DNA of 64,000 bases from Rhea pennata (taxonomy: Eukaryota > Chordata > Aves > Rheiformes > Rheidae), in NCBI RefSeq assembly GCF_028389875.1, contig NC_084665.1:100793435-100857434 (forward strand). Reading direction: 5' to 3'. Below are positions 35,898 to 47,625 of this stretch, piece after piece (the stretch's first letter is position 1; every line of letters starts with the position of its first letter). The position numbers and the translations under genes were made by a program. Below the pieces are notes generated by a model that saw nothing but the letters and a program-made list of their open reading frames with translations, did no database searches and had not been told where the DNA came from.

Positions 35898-36040
35898 GGG
35901 GGCAGGTTTAGCTCAGTTGGTTAGAGTGTGGTACTGCTAATGCCAAGGTTGCGGGTTCAGTCCCCATATGGGTTTTGCTGAGGATTGGACTAGATAATCT
36001 CCAGAGGTCCCTTCCAACCTTACTGTTTTATGATTCTATA
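35898..36040 (+). mobile_element. tRNA-derived SINE with CR1-like tail, copy 2
   Basis: Second copy, same orientation, starting 15 nt after copy 1 ends. A box 'tagctcagttggttagagtg', B box 'gggttcagtcc', then 'ggattggactagataatctcc', 'ggtcccttccaacctta' and the tail 'atgattctata'. It shares 'tgctaatgccaaggttgcgggttca' with copy 1 and differs at scattered sites, so it is not a recent identical duplication. Confidence 0.85.
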
Positions 36041-37394
36041 TTATTTTATTTAACAAGAGATACGTGTACTATTAGAGAAGGGAGGCAATAAAGTAATGTA
36101 CTATGCTATGTAACTCAGAAACAGGGTAAAAGATATTTATAGGAGAAATAGTCAAATGAATAGTTATGACAAGGAAACCAGGAAATGGGTGATAACAAGG
36201 TAGGTTGAGGAGTCAGAAGAGAACAGATAAAAAGAGATGACCCCTGAGATACTTTAAAGATGAGTACAAGAAATACCTGTTTTAAAAAAATAGAGGAGAA
36301 TTCAGGAGAGACTGATATGATCAAGAAGAGAGACAATCAGTTGTTAAGAAAGATTAATACAACTTTTAATGTAAGCAGCCATAAGAGGACAAAGTTTTGA
36401 ATATATTTTAGAAACACTCTGAGTCAAAAATAAAATTTGGACATAGCCCAGGTTTCAAGTAATGATCTAGTTGACTCTGCATGATGAGTATTTTCTGAAA
36501 GTTTTAGTAGGAAGTTGTATACTAAACTAGTCAGTTTAAAGAATGCTGAAGTTGCAAAACTCAAAATGGTAGGTAATACTTTATGCCATGATTACTTCCT
36601 TTTGCTTTATAAAACCTACTGCTCTGTAATCTCTGATAATTTGATGTTTACTACTCTTAAGTCCAGTAGAGATAAACATTACAAATTTGCTTTCTTTATA
36701 CATGTTAGACATTTTTGTCAAGATGAAATTGATCTGTAATTCGTCTCTCCGTGTAAGGAAGCCATTTTCTTCTGATTGTCAACTTTCTCTGTACTTTTAA
36801 AAACATCAGTTATATTCTGTATTCCTTTTTCTGTTCTGTTTAAAATAAATCTTCAGTATGCAATCAAATAATATCCATTGGATTACTTTGGTATGGTTTA
36901 CATTACTAGCACATATGTTCTGGTTTGATAATGCTGCTTCTAGGGGATTTCTGAAAATTAACGTGTAAAATATGTGTTTTTATTATTTAATGTTACTTAA
37001 AGACTAAATATTAGCTGAAACTTAAGTAAAAATACTTATTTTTTTGATGCATTTCTCTTTTGCAGACAGTTTCCTTAGTCTTCCTAGATAGAAATCAATT
37101 ATTCTTGCTATTTCGTGTATCTTCATATCCTAACAGGAAGGAAGAAGGGAAAATGTGATTGTTTATTGAGAATAAAAATCAGAAGTAGTTGAAACTGCCT
37201 CTTTTCTCTTTATATCGGTTGCATATGGTTTTATCTGAACTTTTACCTGAACTAATCCTATGTTAAATTTGAATGAAATCGAGGGCATTTGGTATGGACA
37301 TTAATGTCATGCCTGTTACTAGGTTATCTGTATGGAATTAACTTATACATTTAAAGATCTGCTATTTGGATCTTTAACTTGTTGATGTTAGCTG
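36041..37394. other. Intergenic, no gene seen
   Basis: AT-rich, no recognisable exon, RNA gene or repeat family. Confidence 0.4.
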
Positions 37395-38260
37395 TAACTT
37401 TTTCTCATGAAGTTCCAGAAGACTGTGTCTGTGCTAATGTTATGCCAGTGTTTAAAAAGATTGAGTTGACTATGAACTGATTAGACTGGCATCTAATAGA
37501 AAACTCATATGTGATTAAGCTGATTAAAACAAAAAAAAAAAAAAAAAGAATTAAAGGATAAGAATATAATTAATGGGAAACAGTACAATTCTAGGGAAAA
37601 TAGCTGCTGTCAAACAAAGGTGACTTAATGCTTTGAAAAGATTACAAGATTGGTATAAAAGTAACTACGTAACTGTAACATAGCTTTTATAGATGTTTTA
37701 TTTGGTACTAAGTGACTTTCTGCTTAAGAAGAAGTTGCTATATGCTATCAAAGTATCTCTAGAGCATGTGTTCAGTGGGCACAACTTTCTGACTGAAAGA
37801 TCTCAGAGTAATGGTGGTAGGCAATTCTTGCTGAATGATATTGTTTTGCAGGAATCAATATTCATGCTTTTGAACATTTTTATCAAAGGAGTGTGATCAA
37901 AGATCACTGAAAATAAAATTTGTGACTGATGCAAAGATTGATGGAATAGTAAGTATCAATGACAACAAAACAGTTATACAGAGGAATCTACTTTGTTTAA
38001 TAACTTGTGTTTGCTCAAAAATTTGTTTAAGTGCAGCCCCATGCAAAGTCATCCTGGTAGAACCAGGAAATACAAACTAGATTCATAGTTTTTTAAAGAA
38101 TGCTTGCGTTACTCTGAAGAAAGTTCAGGGATTGTAATGGACAAGTAAGTGAATATGAGCTCCCAGGGTGCTGGTGTGCTAATAGTAAAAGTGCTAATGT
38201 AATCCTTAGGTATATAACTGGAAATAATGAGAGGGGATAGAGAGATTTTATTTTTAATTA
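37395..38260 (+). mobile_element. Ancient CR1 relic (RT region)
   Basis: Strongly decayed CR1 copy of an old subfamily. Landmarks in the right order are 'ccagaagactgtgtctgtgctaatgtt', 'agtgtttaaaaag', 'gaattaaaggataagaatataattaatg', 'gattacaagattgg', 'gaacatttttatcaa' (the FxxFIN motif region), 'gtgactgatgcaaagattg' (decayed FADDTKI box) and 'gaatatgagctcccagggtgctg' to 'gtgctaatgtaatccttaggtatataa'. There is no usable reading frame. An A17 run (37531-37547) interrupts it. Much older than the copy at 39451. Confidence 0.75.
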
Positions 38261-39450
38261 ATACTGATACTGAATATTGAAATTACACACACAGTTCTAT
38301 CATCCATAGTTCTCTCAAATCACCTTGTTTTCAGATATAAAAAACAATATATCAGGAGCCTGTACTGTGGCATTTGGTCATGTACTCTATTACCAACTTC
38401 TTTCCTTATCATTATCCCTACTACCTTTATCCCTTTTTCTTCTCTCTCCTCAGCTTCGATTTAGTGCCAGGGTCTCTCTCACAGTGCGTGTTCTGGATAC
38501 CTGTCGTTCAGGCTAATGGAGAGGAGGAGACTGCAGGACAATGTGAGCAGAAGTCACTTGTGCATATAATAGTTCTGTTTGAGATCTGATGGGTCCGCAG
38601 CCGTATTTTTAAAAAAAGAGGTTGGTATATTGATAAGAATGCAAAGTTGCAAAAAATATTTGAAAACAGGAGAAATGCAGAAAATGGCTCTAACAGTGTA
38701 AGTTAGAGCCCTCCATTGCTTTCCTATAGCACCTAAGGAACATCATTCTAGTGGAAGATTGATGGAACTGTGCTCTATCTTGTCCTCTTCTTTCCTCTCT
38801 TCATGGAGGTGGTGGTGGCTGGCACATGCCTGAGGTCTGTGAGCTCTCTGCTAGAAGGAAGCACCTTTCTGCTGTGCAAATTTCTATGCTGATATATTAC
38901 AGATATATTTGATGTATATATGTATGTGATTTTATATGGTAAAGGATTCAAGTGTAGGATCATGGTCTTTGGCTGGATCTGATCCATATAGCTTTAATGA
39001 AAATAAGGTAATAAGAGCTGTCTTCCATTTTGAGCTCCTAAAACTGCTCTTACTGTTAGAACAGAAGGCTGTTTCATTTTCTTCATGGAACTCGGGTAAT
39101 ACTCTTCAGTCGTAGTCTGCTTAGAGGGTGTGCAAAAATTCTGTTGATACTTCATCAATGCAAAGAAACACTGTGAAACTCTTTCAATTATTTATTTGGA
39201 AATTTCATTGAAATTTCAATCCTCATTTAGCTTCTGTTTATTCAGTGAAATTGTCCTCTCTGCAATGGACTTTATGTTCAGCATATGTTAAAACATTGGA
39301 GAGTTCCAAAAAAAAAAAAAAAGATTTTTCATGACTGAAGAAGTAATGCTGTTTCACAGAATGATCTTTTAAAGCCAGATATGCATGCTGTACAGGAGTT
39401 ATAAGTCAACATATTTAACATTCATGGTTGTCACTTAAAGCATCTGGATT
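38261..39450. other. Intergenic, no gene seen
   Basis: No exon or clear repeat family. It may include further eroded CR1 sequence continuing from 38260. Confidence 0.35.
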
Positions 39451-39797
39451 ATCATAGAATCATAGATTCAGTAAGGTTGGAGGAGACCTCTGGAGATCAT
39501 CTAGTCCAACCTCCCTGCTCAGCAGGGTCACCTAGAGCATGGTAGACAGGGTTGCATCCAGGCAGGCCTTGAAGAGCTCCAGAGAAGGAGACTCCACAAC
39601 CTCTCTGGGCAACCTGGGCCATGGCTCTGTCACTCTCACAGGGAAGAAATTCCCCCTCAAGGTCAGGCGGAACTTCCTGTGCTTCAGTTTCTGCCCATTG
39701 CCTCTTGTCCTGTCACACGGGACAACTGAAAAGAGTTTGTCCCCGTCCCCTTGACACCCTCCCTTCAGGTACTTGTACACATTGATAAGATCCCCCC

Positions 39798-40790
39798 TCA
39801 GTCTTTGTTCCCCAGGCTGAAGAGGCCCAGCTCTCGCAGCCGCTCCTCATCAGGCAGATGCTGCAGCCCTCTGGTCATCCTCGTAGCCCTATGCTGGCCT
39901 CTCTCCAGTAGTTCCATGTCTCCCTTGTAGTGAGGAGCCCAGAAGTGGACACAGGACTCGAGATGAGGCCTCGCCAGGGCTGAGTAGAGGGGCAGGATCA
40001 CCTCCCTCGACCTGCTGGCAATGCTCTTCCTAATGCAGCCCAGTAGACCATTGGCCTTCTTGGCCACAAGGGCACATTGCTGGCTCATGGTTAACTTGTC
40101 ATCCACCAGAATTCCCAGGTCCTTCTCTGCAGAGCTGCTCTCCAGCAGGTCAGCCCTCAGCTTGTCCTGGTGCCTAGGGTTGTTTTTCCCTAGGTGCAGG
40201 TCTCTGCACTTGTCCTTGTTGAACTTCATGAGGTTCCTCTCTACCCAACTGTCCAGCCTGTCCAGGTCTCTCTGAATGGCAGCACAGCCCTCTGGTGTGT
40301 CAACCACTCCTCCCAGCTTGGTATCATCTGCAGACTTGCTGAGGAGGCACTCTGTCCCCTCATCCAGGTCATTGATGAAAAAGTTGAACAGGATGGGAAC
40401 CCCAAGTATGGAGCCCTGGGGGACGCCACTAGCTGCAGGCCTCCAACTGGACTCCACGCCACTGATGACAACCCTCTGAGCTCTGCCTTTCAGACAGTTT
40501 TCAATCCACCTCACTGTCCACTCGTCTAACCCACACTTCCTGAGCTTATCTAGGAGGATGTTATGGGAGACAGTGTCAAAAGCCTTGCTGAAGTCAAGGT
40601 ACACAACGTCCACTACTCTCCCCTCAGGCACCTCTCCAGTTCTCCAGGAACTTTCAAAGATGATGGAGAGCAGCCTGGCAACAGCGTCCGCCAGCTCCCT
40701 CAGTCCCCGTGGGTGCATCTGATCTGGGCCCATGGATTTGTGGATGTCTAGCCTGCCCAGAAGGTCTCTAATCCTTTCCTCCTCAACCAA
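39798..40790 (-). pseudogene. CR1 ORF2 reverse transcriptase, broken
   Basis: A 330-codon open frame with CR1 RT motifs: [10 protein letters not shown] (first catalytic Asp), [19 protein letters not shown] (catalytic DD kept, the usual Phe before it changed to Ser, codon at 40334-40332), then the thumb and C-terminal [14 protein letters not shown] block. Between GEVPEG and [10 protein letters not shown] (about 40618-40628) roughly 60-70 residues of the finger domain are missing in frame, so the frame stays open but the enzyme would not fold normally. Confidence 0.9.
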
Positions 40791-41179
40791 AGGAAAGTCT
40801 TCCTTTCCTGGACTTTCTCCCTCACGTCCAGGCTACGGGAGACCTGAGGGCTGCCCCTAGCAGTGAAGACTGAAGCAAAGAAGGCATTCAGTAATTCTGC
40901 CTTCTCTGTATCCCTTGTCACCAGGGCCCCTGCCCCATTAAGCGGCAGGCCCACATTTTCCCTAGTCCTCCTCAGGTATTTGAAGATGCCCTTGACAGAC
41001 CCGATTTCAACTGGGCCTTAGCCTTCCTCGCAGCATCTCTACATACTCTGACTGTATTCCTATAATTCTCCCAAGTAGCCTGTCCCCTCTTCCACACTCT
41101 GTGTACTTTCTTCTGTCTGAGTTTGGCCAAGAGCTCCTTGCTCACCCATGCAGGTCTCCTGCCCCTCTTGCTGCACTTC

Positions 41180-41890
41180 TTACTCAGGGATGCACCACTC
41201 TTGAGCTTGGAGGAAGTGATATTTGAATACTAGCCAGCTATCTTGGACCCCCCCCTTTCCCTCTAGGGCCTTAACCCATGAGATTCCACCAATTGGGTCT
41301 CTGAAGAGCCCAAAGTCCGCTCTGCTGAAGTCCAAAGTTGCAGTCCTGGTTGTTGCCTTATTTCTTTCCTGCTGGATCCTGAACTCCACCATCTCGTGGT
41401 CACTGCAGCCAAGGCTACCCCCAGCCTTCACATCTCTAACCAGTCCCTCTCTGTTGGTAAGGACAAGGTCCAGCAGGATACCCTTCCTCGTAGGCTCCTC
41501 CACCATTTGTGAGAAGAAGTTGTCATCAATGCATTGCAGGAGCCTCCTGGACTGTTTGTGCCTTGCTGTGTAGTCCCTCCAGCAGATGTCAGGGTGGTTG
41601 AAGTTCCCCATGAGAGTCAGGGCCTGTGTTCGTGAGGCTACCCCCAGCTGTCTGTAGAAGGCCTCATCAACCCTCTCTTCCTGGTCAGGTGGCCTGTAGT
41701 AGACACTCACAACAGTGTCCCCCATGCTAGCCTGCCTTTTGATCTTTACCCATGAGCTCTCAACTGCCTCCTCCTCCTCCTCCCCGCCTAGGCAGCGCTC
41801 GATGCATTCCAGTTGCTCTCTCACATAAAGAGCAACTCCACCACCTCGCCTTCGTGGCCTGTCTTCCGTAAAAAGCATGTAGCCATCCAT
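41180..41890 (-). pseudogene. CR1 ORF2 AP-type endonuclease, broken
   Basis: A 236-residue frame starting MDGYMLF with the RRGGGVALYVRE, VSVYYRPPDQEE, NHPDICWRDY, LDLVLTNRE and GCSDHEMVEF motifs of CR1 endonuclease. The catalytic GDFN motif reads GNFN (Asp to Asn, codon 41605-41603), the ETWW motif just upstream has a nonsense codon, and the link to the RT ORF is frame-disrupted. SDH is intact. Cleavage activity is unlikely. Confidence 0.9.
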
Positions 41891-41945
41891 GGCAGCATTC
41901 CAGTCATGTGGGCTATCCTACCACGTCTCTGCTGCAGCTAGCATT

Positions 41946-44900
41946 AAACAGATCTGTCTGCTCAGTCTATTCAGGTTGTTGAACTGGGAATTTCTTGAAG
42001 TACCACCACTAACTTTCAGTGTTTTAGATCTGCATGGATTAAGAGACTTTGCTGCTGAGGTCTTCATAAAGCTCTCAGACCTCAGCTCATTCAGTATTCT
42101 TTCCTGAAGCTGTCAGTCAGTCGTTAGGTGTTCAGCAACTTATCTACGCTGTTCCTGATTTCCTTTTCCTTTTTTTTTTTTTTTCCTCTCCACTGCTAGG
42201 GAGGAATGTATCTCCTGATACACTGTGCTGTCACTAGACTCAGTCTTGTTTGTTCTTGTTGGAATTCTGTTATCTTTATGAACTGCTACCTTTGATTTTA
42301 ATTCTGAAGCTTGAACTGGAAATAGAGAAATAGAAACCGGTGCTGGTAACAGAAGGTTTTTTTTACAGTTCAATTCCACACTGAAATGCAAAGCCTAGGC
42401 CACAAATGACCATTAAAAATTATTATAGAAAAATGAGATTTAGAAAAATTATTAGAATATATAAATTATGGGTTTTCTTGTAACATGTACCTTTCATCAC
42501 TTCTGTGCTGAATAAATATTTTTCTTTTGTACAGGACAATTGTCAATGTACTAGAAAAGATATACCCATAGTTTTCTCTGAAATTATGAGTTTAACAGGA
42601 AAAATAAATCACTTGGGATACAAAATATGTGGAATCCTCTGATCCAGATCCTACAAATACAGAGAGATTAACTAGTATTTCTTTAAATGGAGAAAAACAT
42701 GAATATTTCAAAATCAAGATAGAAGCCTTAAGCCAATACAAGGGGAAGATGAGTAAAATTTTCTATACTTACTAAAAAAAATTACAGCAGCTTCTTATTA
42801 AAAGCTTTTCCATTCAATTTTAAACAAGAAAGCAACTCAGAATTGTTATGCTCCATGGTCTAGTGCTGAGTTTCTTTAGTATCCCTTATTTATTTTTCCT
42901 GCTCATCAGTACTAGCGACTCATCAGTATCTTGGATCTTTTGTATATAAAAACACTTTAATTTGGTCTTGCAGATATTGGGTAGAGTGTATCAGACTATC
43001 ATTAATCATTTATTTTTTGCAGTACTTGCATTGAAATGGTTTTATAGGGCTTATGCTATTTTGCTTTAAATCTGCCAGATGAACTCTCTACCAGTCTTTT
43101 CCAGATGCTGTATGTGTAATTAAGCTGTCTTTTCCCAGGACTTGCACAGTCAGAATGTTGCTTTATGAGTCATGTCAAGACCATAGGCCAAAATAATACG
43201 TATCAAACTAATAGTAGGACCCATGCCCATTGAGAATATTAGAAATGGATAATTCACAGTTAGCCTATGGAAGTCAACTTTCTCTATGCAGAAATGTTGT
43301 CCTTTGTACACCTAATGCCATGCACCATAAAAAAATTTTCACACTAATATTTCTAAACCTCCCAACAAGCCCCAAACAAGTAATACAGTAACAGTTAATA
43401 TATTCATATATGTTTTCAGCAAAGCAAACTACAAGCGTATGCAACATACCAGTTAACTAGTTTTTCCTGAAACTAGCTATTCAACATGTTTCTAGTGTCA
43501 TGTGGGAATGTTCTTTTAATAACTTGAGAGTTAGCATCTCCACAGCAAGAGCAGTAGGACATGTTTATTTGTATATTTGATTAAATACAAAATTCTGGGG
43601 CCACTGCAACTATTCAATATTTGTATTTAAATATGCCCATTGTAAAATTGCAGAGTTCCTGCCTGAAGCACTAGTGTATGCTTGAGGATAGAGTAACAAT
43701 TGCAGCAGTCTTCATGGCTGTCCAGTTTATTGTGCTAGTCATTTCTTTGTTTCTCAGCATCTTGCACATTCCAGTATTGCCCAAAAGGCATCAGGTATTA
43801 CACAGATGCCTCTACCATCACATAAATGCCTACAGTTGGAAGCAGCACATTTTAATGTATCTGTTATGCAAATGGAGACCAGTAAGAGCTGTAGGGCCAG
43901 AAGAACCAGAGGTACATGTGGTGGCAAGCTAGAAAAACTTCTATTCTTAGAACCATAAAGGAAAAATAATCTGCCTACTTTCTTCCTAGAGACACATCTC
44001 TTTGAGTGGCACAAGGTAGCTGGGATACACCTCCGTAATCATTGGAGTAAGCAAGTGCACCAAGCAAGTGAGTAAGCAAGTGAGTATTTAGGATGTATCT
44101 GCTGTATAGAATTGTAAATAATCAGAGGTAGTCTGTGTGGTTTGAGGCTTCCTGAGCTGATATAAAAAAACTTTGCTTTGTGTACATACTCACTGTCGAT
44201 AGTCATATAAAGTGAAACTACTCATGTCCTTGGAGCTGGCCTTTGGAAGGGAAGGAAGAGGAAGGGAAAGAGAGGGAACTAAGAGCTAAGTTTTGCTAAA
44301 CAGGTCATGATAAGCAATTTAGAAAATCTAACAATATATTCACAATGACAGAAGAAAGTAGCTCCCTAAAACTCCAGTAAAGCCAGTATTGCATACCAAG
44401 TCTCTCACAGGGACTTTTGGAAGATTTCACTACACCAGAACAAGTCCTCTTAGATATGTAGAAGATAAAAATTCTTAGGACACAGACAAGATGCATTTAA
44501 AACTGATAAACACAAATGGGATAAAATTAATTCTGCAGTACTTTAAAATAGCCAGTGTTGACAGCTCAGAAGCAGAAATTTATATTTTCACTACACAAAA
44601 TATTACTTTTTTAAGAAACCAAGTTCCAAAATACTGAATATATTTTAGAATGATCTTCTAAAATATAATATTCCTGTAGCTTGTCTTTTAAGTTTCCATT
44701 TTTTAATAAACGTTTTTCTGTAGAAACATTATAAAATTGTAAAACCTCTATCTGTATATCTAAACAGCAAGGTATATTTCAAGATTTAGTTTTGTTTAGT
44801 GATTTGTAAGCAAGCAAGAAACAGTTTGAAAATATTTTCCAAAGCCTAAACAACATGATATCAGAACTCTATAGAAATTTTTGCCTGAGAATGAATGCTA

Positions 44901-46794
44901 CAAACTTTGGAGAAAAACATCTGAAAGGGAAAAGCATCTGAAAGCATGAAAACATCATGCTGCTTAGTGGGTGCAAATAAAAGTCTGAAAATCTCTGCTC
45001 TTCTGTGAGCCAGACATTTTCCTAAGCCTCTCAATCTGTTAGTGATTCAGGAAGTCTAGACTTAAAACATAAGCTTCAGAAACACATTTGTACACAAAAA
45101 ACAGGTACAATTCCATTTCTGATTTAAATAAAACTCAGTAAATGGTAATGCAGAAATCAACAATTTTTTTGGTGATACCAATGCTTATACAACTGTCCAT
45201 AAATACTTTTGCACTGCTTTTATTTTCTTATATTTTGTTGTGCTGTTTTCTATTTTGATATACTTTTGCTATTCATATTTAGGAAAAAAAAAAAAAACAA
45301 ATATCCTATTCTATTCTTAATTCACAAAAAAGCCTGAAGCCCTTTTTTAGGATTTTACTGTGTTTTATTCAGGCACATTCTCACAACAAAATTAATTTTG
45401 AAGGCATAAATGGAACTTCACCTCTGAGTAAGAGCTGAACAAAAACTGAGTTAGGCCTTTGGAAAGTGGCTTTTACTTTAAAAGATTTTCAAAAGCATTC
45501 AAATAACCTAAGAGCATAAATCACATTTTCCAAGACAACAGTCACTTGAGGATGCCTGACTTAGTTCCAGCATAAGGGAATTCACAGCCCTTAATTAGAT
45601 GTTAAGGATTCCTGCTTAAAGTCTGAGGAGAATTAGGAGACTAAAAACACAGTCAGTAGGACTCAGCACAGCTGGCAAGGGGATTCATCAGATAAGAAAA
45701 CGTAGAAGAGAGAAATAAAACTTAAATACCTGTCAGTCAACTCTTGGGGAATGATACTGACTCTCTTGAGTCAGACTGCAGTTAAAGCAAAGGAAGATGC
45801 TTAAAGAAAATAAACAGATATTGAGATAAGAATTCTTGTACAGAGACACTGAACTAATATTTTAAAATAGTAGCATATTTTAAAACACATTGTGACCTTT
45901 ATGAAGTTACTGGAAAATAGTGCTTACGTTAAGAAAAAGAAGTGTTAGTATAGTCTACAGTGAAAGAAAATATTAGTAAAGTGAGTGGCTACTTCCATCA
46001 CTCCATAAATATGCGCCAGTCTGTGCAGAGGACCATTAGGATAATAACACTTGAAATAGACTATTTTCATTTCTATTTCTCCCCATCAGAGTCACGAGCA
46101 CAAGGAGAGAGAGAGAGGTTCAGGAAACTTCCTATCTGTAATTTTCTAGTTTCCACATTGTCTCACTCAAATCCATTCATTATTCAGAAAGTGAAGAAGC
46201 AGGACTTGCTTACTATTACATCTGTGTAACACCAAAATCACTTCTGTATACTGTTTCCCAACTTTAGGTACAAGGTCTCTATTTTCAGGAATTTTCACCT
46301 GTGGTTTACAATGTGTTACATCTCTGCTCTTTATCTGCTGGCATTGTAGGGACAGATCTATAGTAACAATGGTGATTTCTTGATCTTATTTGTCACAAGT
46401 ATACATATTTGTTATTTATTCCTGTGGTACAATCCTTGATCTTGTGCACCATTAACCAATGGTTAAACTGATGTTTGCAAAAGTTCTTTTTCAGAATTTA
46501 TTTCTACTGGACTCAACAGTATAGGTAAGACTTTGCTAATGTCCTACTCTCTGTTGCTAGTAGTCAGTCATCTGTTTGGTTAAAAGTGGAGGCTTGCTGC
46601 CCAGCGGCCTTACTTTTCACTAAATAGTTCCCTAACATGTAAAGGCTAAAACTGCAGTTATTTTTAAATTATTTTCCCAGTTTACATTTCATTTTTTTTT
46701 TTTGCCAGCTACCTTTTCACTTGCATTTATCTTTTCAAGGCCTGGGATGGCAGTTTCAGTCCCGTGTTCTTCTGTTTATTTTGTACTGATTTTA
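41946..46794. other. Intergenic, no gene seen
   Basis: AT-rich DNA upstream of the CR1 insertion. Only a short imperfect GCAAGTGAGTA repeat (44048-44090) and brief A/T runs were noted. Open frames are short and without features. Confidence 0.4.
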
Positions 46795-47625
46795 GATTAC
46801 TAATGATGGGGTTAACAAACCTAATTCCTTCAATCTTTTTGCTCCTGAGAATGTATTTTGCCTCTTATCCTGCTGCAGTTAGTCCCACTCCTTTCTTGAA
46901 GATGAGCACCCAAAACAGGATGTAATACTCAAGTTGAGGATCTGTCAGTGTTTACTGGAGTAGAAAAGCTATTTCGTATTGCCTTGTCTACAATACTTTT
47001 ATTTATGCATCTCAATATGACTTTTTTATTACAATAGTAAGACAGTGTTGATTCATCTTTGACTTGTGAGCTACCATGACTCCCAGGTTCTTTTTTGAAG
47101 AAATTTGCCTGGTCATCTTGCAGTTATACTTTTGGTAATCTTTAAGTAAAGTATTACTTTGAACTTGCTTTGTTTTTTAATTGCATTGATCTTTTCTGTA
47201 ATTTGCTAAAGCATTTTGAATTCCAATTGTGCTATTCAATGTGGTTATAAACTCTCCCAAAATAATGTAACGTACCACTGTAATAAGCATACTCTTTCAT
47301 TTGATATTCTTACTCATTACAGTACTGAATTGTACCAGATGCAGAGAAAATTGCTTTTGTTTTGAACTCAATCACCTTTCCATTTGGACAATAAACTATT
47401 AATTTTAATTTTCTTAAAATAGCTTTCCGAGTGGTTTTACACGTGCCTTACTTTAGTTTCATCAAGGTGTTTTTCTTCGATTACATGAAATAAAGTCATG
47501 TGAGAGTATCAAAAATTTTCCACAAGTTAATATATATGATCTTTCTGCTTTTATCCTACCCACAAGGCCTATTTCTTGTTTTAGAAAGAGACTAAATTGT
47601 TTTAATGTATTTTATAGGGAATCCC
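46795..47625 (-). mobile_element. Ancient CR1 relic, antisense
   Basis: On the plus strand it reads as a reverse-complemented old CR1. Landmarks are 'gatgagcacccaaaacaggatgtaatactcaag' (46900), 'gagctaccatgactcccaggttctttttt' (47068), 'ttgcattgatcttttctgtaatttgctaaagcattttgaattcc' (about 47180-47225), 'taataagcatactct' (47281), 'ggacaataaactattaa' (47387) and 'gtcatgtgagagtatcaaaa' (47496). The order matches CR1 from the 3' UTR back into RT. Frames are destroyed. Confidence 0.75.

Larger units (their letters stand above)
39451..41945 (-). mobile_element. CR1 LINE, 5'-truncated, about 2.5 kb
   Basis: The 3' end at 39451 carries the CR1 terminal octamer-type repeat (minus strand, GAATCTATGATTCTATGAT). 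Reading upward come the 3' UTR, the RT ORF (39798-40790 and on to about 40980), a linker, and the endonuclease ORF (41180-41890, extending to about 41945). Relative to a full CR1 of about 4.5 kb it lacks ORF1, the 5' UTR and the N-terminus of the endonuclease. A stop replaces the second Trp of the ETWW motif just upstream of 41890. Long surviving frames show it is younger than the other CR1 pieces, but it is inactive. Confidence 0.95.

Noticed and set aside
35741-36040. Two possible tRNA-Ile genes
   Set aside because: No acceptor-stem 3' half and the CR1 tail follows directly after the B box; these are SINEs.
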